Positions 6,025 to 10,810 of a DNA stretch of 23,380 nt are shown here, one piece after another (the stretch's first letter is position 1; every line of letters begins with the position of its first letter). The position numbers were made by a program, and so were the translations under genes. This DNA comes from a virus. Below the pieces are notes generated by a model that saw only the letters and a program-made list of their open reading frames with translations, ran no database searches and was not told the DNA's origin. The stretch covers positions 1-23,380 of IMG/VR virus record IMGVR_UViG_3300044655_001656; one strand, 5' to 3'.

Positions 6025-6687
6025 ATGCTTTTAATTTCAATAGAACAAATGTTATCTTTTAAAGCTACTCAGATGATACCTGTTAAGTGCGACTATTGCC
6101 AACAAAATTTTGAGAAAATGCAGAAATATATAAAATCTAATCTAAAACTACGTTCTTATAAGAATCATTTTTGCTCCAATGCTTGCAGCGTTAAAGCGAA
6201 AGATAAAAGAAAAGAAGTAACGTGCAGACAATGTGATAAAGCGTTTTTAAAAACACGCAATCAATTAAAAAAACATCCTAACTCTTTTTGTTCGTCTTCT
6301 TGCGCCGCCACTTATAATAATACCCATAAGACTCATGGATGCAGAAGATCAAAAATGGAAATATACTTTGAACAAGCATTACCAAATAAATATCCAAATT
6401 TAGAATTTCATTTTAATCGTAAAGACACAATTAACTCTGAACTAGATATTTATATTCCAATATTAAAACTTGCTTTTGAGCTTAATGGCATTTTTCATTA
6501 CGAACCAATTTATGGTTTAAATAAACTAGATCAAATCAAAAACAACGATCAGCGTAAATTTCAAGCTTGCTTAGAGAAGAGTATTGAATTATGTATTATT
6601 GATACATCTAGTTTAAATTATTTCAAACCAGACAAAGCTCAAAAATACTTAGATATTATAGTAAATATAATAAATTCGAAGTTATAA
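6025..6687 (+). CDS. Zinc-finger Vsr/EDxHD-like endonuclease, putative homing type
   Basis: 220 aa. The N-terminal region has two zinc knuckles of the type C-x2-C...FC-x3-C: Cys 22/25/50/54 and Cys 67/70/89/93. The C-terminal region (about 108-200) resembles very-short-patch-repair and related PD-(D/E)XK nucleases: SKMEIYFEQAL, SELDIYIPILKLAFELNGIF with Asp 141 and Glu 152, His 158, and the downstream NNDQRKF. Such enzymes are often free-standing homing nucleases in large phages. It sits on the plus strand between two tRNA groups that are transcribed the other way, as expected for an inserted gene. The start is the ATG placed 7 nt after the -10. Confidence 0.65.
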   Translation: MLLISIEQMLSFKATQMIPVKCDYCQQNFEKMQKYIKSNLKLRSYKNHFCSNACSVKAKDKRKEVTCRQCDKAFLKTRNQLKKHPNSFCSSSCAATYNNTHKTHGCRRSKMEIYFEQALPNKYPNLEFHFNRKDTINSELDIYIPILKLAFELNGIFHYEPIYGLNKLDQIKNNDQRKFQACLEKSIELCIIDTSSLNYFKPDKAQKYLDIIVNIINSKL

Positions 6688-6699
6688 AAGAACAAAAAT

Positions 6700-6774
6700 T
6701 GGTAGCCCATGAGAGTATCGATCTCTCTTCTTCAGGTTGAAAACCTGATGACCTAGCCAGTAGTCGAATGGGCC
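6700..6774 (-). tRNA. tRNA-Glu (TTC)
   Basis: 75 nt. Acceptor GGCCCAT/ATGGGCT (first pair G-U), anticodon stem TCAGG/CCTGA with loop TTTTCAA giving TTC, T stem GAGAG/CTCTC with loop ATCGATA, discriminator A and encoded CCA. Begins 3 nt after tRNA-Ile ends, so the two share a precursor. Confidence 0.9.
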
Positions 6775-6777
6775 ATT

Positions 6778-6855
6778 TGGTTGTGGATGTAGGTTCTGCC
6801 CCTATTTATCTCCGCGATTATAAGTCACGGTGCTAGACTACCAGCTTCACCCACA
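6778..6855 (-). tRNA. tRNA-Ile (TAT)
   Basis: 78 nt. Acceptor TGTGGGT/ATCCACA, D region AGCTGGTAGTCTAGCAC, anticodon stem CGTGA/TCGCG with loop CTTATAA giving TAT, which reads AUA. T stem ATAGG/CCTAC has one A-C mismatch. Discriminator A, encoded CCA. The TAT anticodon is unusual because most bacteria read AUA with a lysidine-modified CAT tRNA. Confidence 0.8.
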
Positions 6856-6870
6856 ACGAAATCTTGCACT

Positions 6871-6898
6871 ATCATGCGGAAAATCAATAATTTGTCAA
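6871..6898 (-). promoter_or_regulatory. Promoter for tRNA-Ile/Glu
   Basis: Minus strand TTGACA (6898-6893), 16-nt spacer, CATGAT (6876-6871). tRNA-Ile begins 16 nt after the -10. A boxA-like TGTTCTTTAACA precedes the promoter, at 6902-6913. Confidence 0.5.
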
Positions 6899-6901
6899 AA
6901 A

Positions 6902-6913
6902 TGTTAAAGAACA
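6902..6913 (-). promoter_or_regulatory. boxA-like element, best copy
   Basis: Minus strand TGTTCTTTAACA differs at one base from the E. coli rrn boxA TGCTCTTTAACA that binds NusB-NusE. It lies in the spacer after tRNA-Met (6936-7009). Related GTTCTTT copies on the same strand occur at about 5930-5936, 6687-6693, 7037-7043, 7271-7277, 7369-7375, 7498-7504 and 7587-7593. Confidence 0.4.
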
Positions 6914-6935
6914 ATCTAATACATAATAGTCTCTG

Positions 6936-7009
6936 TGGGCCATGAAGGGTATGATCCTTCAACCTACGAATTATGAGTTCGTTGCACTAACCAATTGTGC
7001 TAATGGCCC
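6936..7009 (-). tRNA. tRNA with CAT anticodon (Met or Ile2)
   Basis: 74 nt. Acceptor GGGCCAT/ATGGCCC, D stem GCAC/GTGC, anticodon stem ACGAA/TTCGT with loop CTCATAA, T stem GAAGG/CCTTC with loop ATCATAC, discriminator A, CCA not encoded. Elongator Met is the default call. An Ile2 (lysidine) identity cannot be excluded from sequence, but a tRNA-Ile(TAT) is already present in the array. Confidence 0.82.
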
Positions 7010-7053
7010 ACAGAAACTACTACATATTAAATTTTAAAAGAACGAAATATATT

Positions 7054-7122
7054 AAGCAGCGGGAAACGTATTTCCATCTATCATAAATAACACACGTTGT
7101 AATGATAGTGACTTCACTGCTT
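7054..7122 (-). ncRNA. Compact three-way-junction RNA, tRNA-like but not a tRNA
   Basis: 69 nt on the minus strand. P1 AAGCAGT/GCTGCTT (7122-7116 with 7060-7054) closes the element. P2 CTATCAT/ATGATAG (7108-7102 with 7084-7078) carries a 17-nt loop. P3 GGAAA/TTTCC (7075-7071 with 7066-7062) is capped by a TACG tetraloop. There is no D arm and no T-loop consensus. It lies within the tRNA array, in the spacing of a tRNA gene. It is either a heavily degraded tRNA or a distinct small RNA. Confidence 0.4.
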
Positions 7123-7131
7123 AAAATTATA

Positions 7132-7262
7132 AAATTAGATTAAGGATTTCACGGCGAGCTAATTAGGCTCAATAGATTTTTTAGATCCTTCCGTTCAGCC
7201 CATATACGCATCTTTTGCTAAAAGGATTCTAACCTCAGATGGGGCCATCTATCTTCTAATTT
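7132..7262 (-). ncRNA. Multi-helix structured RNA candidate
   Basis: About 131 nt closed by a perfect 8-bp long-range helix, AAATTAGA (7132-7139) with TCTAATTT (7255-7262). Inside are AAGGAT/ATCCTT (7142-7147 with 7185-7190), which encloses GAGC-TAATTAG-GCTC (7156-7170). Further hairpins are CTTTT-GCT-AAAAG (7212-7224) and AGATG-GGGC-CATCT (7237-7250). No ORF and no tRNA signature apart from one T-loop-like stretch. It lies between tRNA-Lys and the three-way-junction RNA and is probably part of the same minus-strand transcript. Confidence 0.4.
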
Positions 7263-7286
7263 AAATTGTAAAAGAACTGAAAAAAT

Positions 7287-7361
7287 TGGTGCATCCGGTG
7301 AGATTCGAACTCACAACCAACGGCTTAAAAGGCCGCTGCGCTGCCATTGCGCCACGGATGC
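7287..7361 (-). tRNA. tRNA-Lys (TTT)
   Basis: 75 nt. Acceptor GCATCCG/CGGATGC, D stem GCGC/GCGC, anticodon loop CTTTTAA giving TTT, T stem GTGAG/CTCAC with canonical TTCGAAT loop, discriminator A and encoded CCA. The most canonical tRNA in the array. Confidence 0.94.
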
Positions 7362-7368
7362 ATTATTG

Positions 7369-7413
7369 AAAGAACATTGACAATCTATCATGTTTTCTTC
7401 GATTGTCAAGGGG
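7369..7413 (-). repeat. Promoter cassette repeat 1 (upstream of tRNA-Lys)
   Basis: About 45 bp, near-identical to 7498-7542. Minus strand: TTGACA (7409-7404), 16-nt spacer, TAGATT (7387-7382), then TGTTCTTT. A 9-bp inverted repeat TTGACAATC...GATTGTCAA spans the promoter. tRNA-Lys begins 21 nt after the -10. Confidence 0.7.
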
Positions 7414-7418
7414 AAACT

Positions 7419-7491
7419 TAGCGGGTATCGGATTCGAACCGATGATCTTCACGTTATGAGCGTGACGAGATGACCTCTTCTCCAACCCGCA
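7419..7491 (-). tRNA. Initiator-like tRNA (CAT)
   Basis: 73 nt. Acceptor TGCGGGT/ACCCGCT leaves position 1 (T) unpaired with 72 (T), the hallmark mismatch of bacterial initiator tRNA. The blocks TGGAG, TCTCGTC, GCTCATAA and AAGATCATCGGTTC follow the E. coli fMet sequence closely. The anticodon stem is TCACG/CGTGA, so the three consecutive G-C pairs of true initiators are not kept. T stem ATCGG/CCGAT with loop TTCGAAT. CCA not encoded. Charging is presumably by MetRS; initiator use is an inference. Confidence 0.85.
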
Positions 7492-7497
7492 AAATTT

Positions 7498-7542
7498 AAA
7501 GAACATTGACAATCTATCACACTTTCTTCGATTGTCAAGCGG
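7498..7542 (-). repeat. Promoter cassette repeat 2 (upstream of the initiator-like tRNA)
   Basis: Minus strand: TTGACA (7538-7533), 16-nt spacer, TAGATT (7516-7511), TGTTCTTTAAATTTT. The tRNA begins 20 nt after the -10. Nearly identical to repeat 1, including the inverted repeat and the preceding GCTAAGT. Confidence 0.7.
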
Positions 7543-7545
7543 ACT

Positions 7546-7582
7546 TAGCAGAAATTTCAAACTACCTTCAACTACCTGCTGC
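7546..7582 (-). pseudogene. Possible truncated tRNA remnant
   Basis: A 37-nt stretch downstream of promoter cassette 3. It begins GCAGCAGG and ends CTGCTAAG; GCAG/CTGC can pair, and the end matches the GCTAAG end of the initiator-like tRNA. A T-loop-like TTTGAAA lies before the end. There is no room for D and anticodon arms, so this would be an internally deleted tRNA. Weak. Confidence 0.25.
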
Positions 7583-7586
7583 ATCC

Positions 7587-7631
7587 AAAGAACACGATCA
7601 ATTTATCATACTTTCACTGATTGTCAAGGGA
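7587..7631 (-). repeat. Promoter cassette repeat 3 (inside the HNH gene end)
   Basis: Minus strand: TTGACA (7627-7622), 16-nt spacer, TAAATT (7605-7600), then GTGTTCTTT. More diverged than repeats 1 and 2. Its -35 and -10 fall within the last ten codons of the HNH gene; the stop codon TGA directly follows. Confidence 0.6.
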
Positions 7632-8062
7632 TTCTTGATACCTTCTGGAATTTCTGTGATCCCCGCATGAATCTCACCGTGACAATTCGCACAAACCAAA
7701 ATACATTTTTTCAACTCATTCACTAATTCTTCATCTGATTTTCTACGTCTTACTATCGCATCTGAAATAGTAAACTTTTTATTTGTACCGGGAAGATGAT
7801 GAAAACTCAGTACGCTTTGACACTTATCATAAGAACAAATTTGACATTTGCCGCCAAACTTATTTCTTACTTCTTCTTTCTTTGCAAATCTATTAGTCTT
7901 TTTAAAAGTCTTAGATCGATTTTGATGGCTTTTTTGATAACCTAGATCTATGTAATAAGAAACTAATGTTCTTGAACATTTGAGAAGCTTAGAAATTTCA
8001 TTTCCTGTTTTGCCCTCAGATCTTAATCTGAGGATTTCTTCTTTATACAAACTTCTTTTCAT
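7598..8062 (-). CDS. HNH endonuclease with N-terminal helix-turn-helix
   Basis: 154 aa from the ATG at 8062. The frame upstream of it is the tRNA-Thr gene. Residues about 5-40 form a helix-turn-helix (EGKTGNEISKLLKCSRTLVSYY). The nuclease core has CQIC (Cys 73/76), LSFHHLPG (His 88/89) and CILVCANCHGEIH (Cys 124/127, His 128/132), the usual zinc-bound HNH arrangement. Probably a free-standing homing nuclease. It begins 6 nt after the CCA of tRNA-Thr, so it is likely expressed by read-through of that transcript. Its last codons contain promoter cassette 3 for downstream tRNA sequence. Confidence 0.8.
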   Translation of the reverse strand: MKRSLYKEEILRLRSEGKTGNEISKLLKCSRTLVSYYIDLGYQKSHQNRSKTFKKTNRFAKKEEVRNKFGGKCQICSYDKCQSVLSFHHLPGTNKKFTISDAIVRRRKSDEELVNELKKCILVCANCHGEIHAGITEIPEGIKNPLTISESMIN

Positions 8063-8068
8063 AAAAAT

Positions 8069-8143
8069 TGGAGCTTCGCCAGAGACTTGAACTCTGCTCT
8101 GAGGTTTACAAAACCTCTGCATCGCCATCTATGCTTGCGAAGC
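8069..8143 (-). tRNA. tRNA-Thr (TGT)
   Basis: 75 nt. Acceptor GCTTCGC/GCGAAGC, D stem GCAT/ATGC, anticodon stem GAGGT/ACCTC with loop TTTGTAA giving TGT, T stem CAGAG/CTCTG with loop TTCAAGT, discriminator T and encoded CCA. It lies 18 nt after the RuvB-like stop and has no promoter of its own that I can see, so it may be cut from that mRNA. Confidence 0.9.
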
Positions 8144-8161
8144 TTGCTTGAATATCTTACA

Positions 8162-9091
8162 CTATTTCTTTATAGTTTCTAAAGCTTTACATCCATTAGT
8201 AGTAATATATCTAATACTATCAATACTAATAAAGCCTTTACGAATTAAATACAATTCATGATCGCGCTGAATCGCGGTTCTTGACAAACCAGTTTTTGCA
8301 GCGAGCATAGAAAGAGTACAGCTACCTTCTTTACGCAAGATATTTAATATCTGCCATTCAATTCTATTCAAACCATAAGGTAAAATGCCAAGAATAAAGA
8401 AAAGCTTTTGTGCATCTTCTTTTGTGAAGTCAGTTATCTCGTATCTGTCTGTATATAACTTAACTTCTTTAGCGCGAAGGACGCAAGATCGTGCGTTACC
8501 TCTGGATGTTTCGGACAACATTGAAAGAGCGTCTTCATCAAAATTAATATTTGGCAAAGACTTTTGAAAGATCTCTCTCAACTCGCTGGCGTTATAATCT
8601 GCAAATTCAATCGTCGTCAATCGATCACGCAACGGAATAAATAGCTTATCTGATTCAGTTGTCGCGAATATAAAATGATGCTTCTTGAAATTGAAGATGT
8701 AATTATTTTTGCCGCCATTATATTCTATTACATGATCTTTCTCTGTAGATAGAATAGATAGTAGTGCATAACTAAAATCTCTTGGCAAACAATGCGCTTC
8801 ATCAAAGAAACAAATAATTTCTTGATCTTGAATGTGGGGCAGAAAAACTTGTTCGAAAAACTGATTCCCCGATTTAATACTAGAACTATTTAGTTCAAGT
8901 AGTGGCTTATTAACTCCGGTGGTGTTATAAATGTTCTTAGCAAATTCGCGAACAAACGCGGTCTTGCCTAAACCTTTTGCGCCAACGAAGTTTAAAAACG
9001 GTACAAGTTCAGTCTTAGCGTGAGCTTCCAAATAAAAGGAAAGCTTGCGTTTAACTTCTTCTTGTCCAACAAGTTCAGCGAAGTGATTCAT
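8162..9091 (-). CDS. RuvB-like AAA+ ATPase
   Basis: 309 aa. Begins LVGQEEVKRKLSFYL, like the RuvB N-terminus. Walker A GAKGLGKT at 37-44, Walker B ICFFDEAH at 93-100, sensor 1 in FATTESDK (about 142-149), arginine-finger region PLRDRL (153-158) and sensor 2 GNAR (198-201). Residues 232-305 form a winged helix (LGILPYGLNRIEWQILNILR ... YLIRKGF) resembling the RuvB C-terminal DNA-binding domain. Bacterial RuvB (about 335 aa) drives Holliday-junction branch migration with RuvA. No RuvA or RuvC is seen here. A clamp-loader-like role is the main alternative. It overlaps its AT-hook partner by one base (TAATG). Confidence 0.75.
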   Translation of the reverse strand: MNHFAELVGQEEVKRKLSFYLEAHAKTELVPFLNFVGAKGLGKTAFVREFAKNIYNTTGVNKPLLELNSSSIKSGNQFFEQVFLPHIQDQEIICFFDEAHCLPRDFSYALLSILSTEKDHVIEYNGGKNNYIFNFKKHHFIFATTESDKLFIPLRDRLTTIEFADYNASELREIFQKSLPNINFDEDALSMLSETSRGNARSCVLRAKEVKLYTDRYEITDFTKEDAQKLFFILGILPYGLNRIEWQILNILRKEGSCTLSMLAAKTGLSRTAIQRDHELYLIRKGFISIDSIRYITTNGCKALETIKK

Positions 9092-9342
9092 TACTGAGAG
9101 ATAGTAAACTCTGCAACAGGCTCTTCGTCAAGCTGATTCAGAATGTCTTGAGGAATCGAATCACCGTCCTGAACCGACGCTGTAGGAACGTTGCTGTACT
9201 TGCCATACCAAACACGGCCAACAGTAACAGTGGCATTCACATCGTTGTTAAGCTTCGCAAGAAGCTCGGCCAACGTGATTTCAATAGTGGAGGTTGCACC
9301 AATGGGGCGACCACGACCTTTTTTAGCTGATGGGTTTTCCAT
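9091..9342 (-). CDS. AT-hook small DNA-binding protein
   Basis: 83 aa from the ATG at 9342. The reading frame continues upstream through the promoter and is not coding. Residues 5-14 (AKKGRGRPIG) contain the AT-hook core GRGRP, which binds the minor groove of AT-rich DNA. The remainder (ATSTIEITLAELLAKLNNDV, then VGRVWYGKY) is a small alpha/beta domain. Translation is coupled to the RuvB-like gene, so it may recruit that ATPase to DNA; this is inference. Confidence 0.65.
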   Translation of the reverse strand: MENPSAKKGRGRPIGATSTIEITLAELLAKLNNDVNATVTVGRVWYGKYSNVPTASVQDGDSIPQDILNQLDEEPVAEFTISQ

Positions 9343-9350
9343 ACGAGATG

Positions 9351-9378
9351 ACTTTAGCAGGTTTTTAGAGGTTGTCAA
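9351..9378 (-). promoter_or_regulatory. Promoter for the AT-hook/RuvB-like operon, predicted leaderless start
   Basis: Minus strand TTGACA (9378-9373), 16-nt spacer, TAAAGT (9356-9351), 8 nt, ATG at 9342. No Shine-Dalgarno, so the mRNA probably starts at or next to the ATG. Confidence 0.65.
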
Positions 9379-9425
9379 CGGCTTATGCAAGATTTTTTGA
9401 AAAAAGTGAGGAGTAGGGACGAAAA

Positions 9426-9468
9426 AAGACCCGATGTCAAAACACAAGTTTGATGCGCTTCGGGTCTT
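9426..9468 (-). terminator. Rho-independent terminator
   Basis: Perfect 9-bp stem AAGACCCGA/TCGGGTCTT with an inner TCAAA/TTTGA stem, followed on the minus strand by TTTTTT (read TCTTTTTTCG). It ends the unit containing the zinc-ribbon gene at 9534-9704 and insulates the AT-hook promoter. A T run also follows on the plus strand. Confidence 0.7.
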
Positions 9469-9533
9469 GCTGTTTTTTAATCAAAAGATTAAAGTTTGAA
9501 CAGTTTATATTGCGCTAATATATATTACACTAT

Positions 9534-9704
9534 TTATTCTTCTTCGCGACAATTATCTTCTTCTTCATCATCATCTGTAAGATTGTTGTCTATTTCATCT
9601 GCATAATCTTCGTAGCAAAATATGCAAACTATCTTTTTACCGACTTTTTGATAGTCGTCGTTGTCAGTGTCGATAAATTCATTGCAGTATAAACATTTTT
9701 TCAT
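9534..9704 (-). CDS. Zinc-ribbon mini-protein with acidic tail
   Basis: 56 aa, MKKCLYCNEFIDTDND... Two CxxC knuckles (CLYC near residue 4, CIFC near residue 27) form a typical zinc ribbon, and the C-terminus is a run of Asp/Glu (TDDDEEEDNCREEE). Last gene before the terminator at 9426-9468. Role unknown; an acidic tail with a ribbon suggests protein or nucleic-acid contacts. Confidence 0.6.
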   Translation of the reverse strand: MKKCLYCNEFIDTDNDDYQKVGKKIVCIFCYEDYADEIDNNLTDDDEEEDNCREEE

Positions 9705-9756
9705 ACTTATATTCTATTTGTACATATCATACAAGTAAATGGGAAAAAATAAAACA

Positions 9757-10032
9757 TTATTCTTTACTTTTTGCGATAAACTTATTATATACAAGTTTAC
9801 CTAGATTGGCGGCGAACTTTCTAGCTTTTCTTTCTGGTAAATCAAATAGATGAGCATGAAATACTTCTTCAATCAATACGTTTAATTGGCGGCGAGTTAA
9901 TAGCCTAGGATCAACATGAATTTGAGGGCTTTCTATTTCTGGAGAATCGCACAAACCAGAAGCGTTTTGTCGCCCTAATGGTTTATTATAATTAACTGTA
10001 TATTCTACACCCTCGAAATTCTTGAATTTCAT
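9757..10032 (-). CDS. Putative zincin-like phage protein with altered active site
   Basis: 91 aa. Residues about 34-62 read SPQIHVDPRLLTRRQLNVLI followed by EEVFHAHLFDL. Small phage proteins of this layout usually have an HExxH motif (LIHExxHA) at this place. Here the first His is Glu (EEVFH), so catalysis may be lost or different. The rest is a helical, basic C-terminus. It overlaps the upstream gene by ATGA. Family assignment is by pattern only. Confidence 0.45.
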   Translation of the reverse strand: MKFKNFEGVEYTVNYNKPLGRQNASGLCDSPEIESPQIHVDPRLLTRRQLNVLIEEVFHAHLFDLPERKARKFAANLGKLVYNKFIAKSKE

Positions 10033-10559
10033 ACTTCGTTCATTTTAGATAGACCAACGATATAATTCAATGGATTTTTAGCTCCGTAACGCTTTATTGT
10101 TTTATTTGTATCGAAATCGTTTCTTGAGATAACACCTAGTAGTTCGATATCAATTGCATTTTCTGCATTTACTGTTAACGCTTTTAAGATTTTTTCTTTA
10201 TTTGTTCTCGCTAAAATATATTTTTTTGGCTTTTTAGAGTTAAACTCTGTAACTTTTATTTTTAACTCTGGTTCGCCATGACCATAATAAGTTATTGTTT
10301 TAATTTCCTCACCATCAAAATCTTCAGAGTCTCGTACTTCATATATATTTTCATCAACAGATCTATTTGTGTGCTTGGCCCACGCATATTCGCCAACTAT
10401 ACCTATAAAATGAGGCAAATAGTTCTCGACTGGATTATTAAGATCTCTATCCATTAATATTCCAGTATTTTTTATATTATCTGATTTAGCGTCGTGCCTT
10501 TTTTTAGCCAAAGCTAATATGTAATTTATTTCTTTTTTTGTAATTGTTACTGTTTTCAT
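10029..10559 (-). CDS. Putative PD-(D/E)XK nuclease-like phage protein
   Basis: 176 aa. Residues 52-60 (IGIVGEYAW, Glu 57), 82-87 (DGEEIK, with Asp 82, Glu 85, Lys 87) and the later strand KPKKYILART, followed by IDIELLGVIS, match a phage family with a GxxGE...DxxxxIK...YxLxR layout that resembles PD-(D/E)XK nucleases. It may cut or bind nucleic acid; no partner is evident. ATGA overlaps at both ends with neighbours. Moderate confidence in the fold, low in the substrate. Confidence 0.45.
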   Translation of the reverse strand: MKTVTITKKEINYILALAKKRHDAKSDNIKNTGILMDRDLNNPVENYLPHFIGIVGEYAWAKHTNRSVDENIYEVRDSEDFDGEEIKTITYYGHGEPELKIKVTEFNSKKPKKYILARTNKEKILKALTVNAENAIDIELLGVISRNDFDTNKTIKRYGAKNPLNYIVGLSKMNEV

Positions 10560-10810
10560 TTATTTTCTAAGAACTCTTTTAATCTTTTTTGGTTCTCTGT
10601 ATTTAATATTATAAAATCAGACCAAGGCTTTCCGTATCTAAGAATTTGCCAACACCATCTTAATCTTTCTGACCATCTTAAGATTCTGCCATCCATTCCT
10701 CTTTCAAATAGACTCAAACACACTTCTTCTTCGCCTTCGAACTTCTCGACAAGAAGTCCATGACTAAAACAATCGCAAATAAGAAATGCCGAATCTTTTT
10801 CTTCTTTCAT
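10556..10810 (-). CDS. Conserved phage hypothetical protein
   Basis: 84 aa. The core SERLRWCWQILRYGKPWSDF followed by IILNTENQKRLKEFL is a pattern I recognise from many small phage proteins that end with a short helix, but no activity is known to me. It overlaps both neighbours by 4 nt in the same operon. Confidence 0.55.
   Translation of the reverse strand: MKEEKDSAFLICDCFSHGLLVEKFEGEEEVCLSLFERGMDGRILRWSERLRWCWQILRYGKPWSDFIILNTENQKRLKEFLENK

Noticed and set aside
7054-7262. Hammerhead or other known self-cleaving ribozyme, or a group I intron
   Set aside because: The hammerhead core (CTGATGA...GAAA) is absent, and no split tRNA or intron core flanks these segments.
7363-7584. 73-aa minus-strand frame with an internal repeat (SPLDNRRKxDRLSMFF)
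   Set aside because: It overlaps the initiator-like tRNA and the promoter repeats; the repeated peptide is just the translated promoter cassette.
7369-7631. Three spaced repeats suggesting a CRISPR array
   Set aside because: Repeats differ, spacing is irregular, and each contains a promoter for a tRNA or a tRNA remnant.
9343-9447. N-terminal extension of the AT-hook gene
   Set aside because: The extra 35 codons cover the TTGACA/TAAAGT promoter and part of the terminator; the ATG at 9342 fits.
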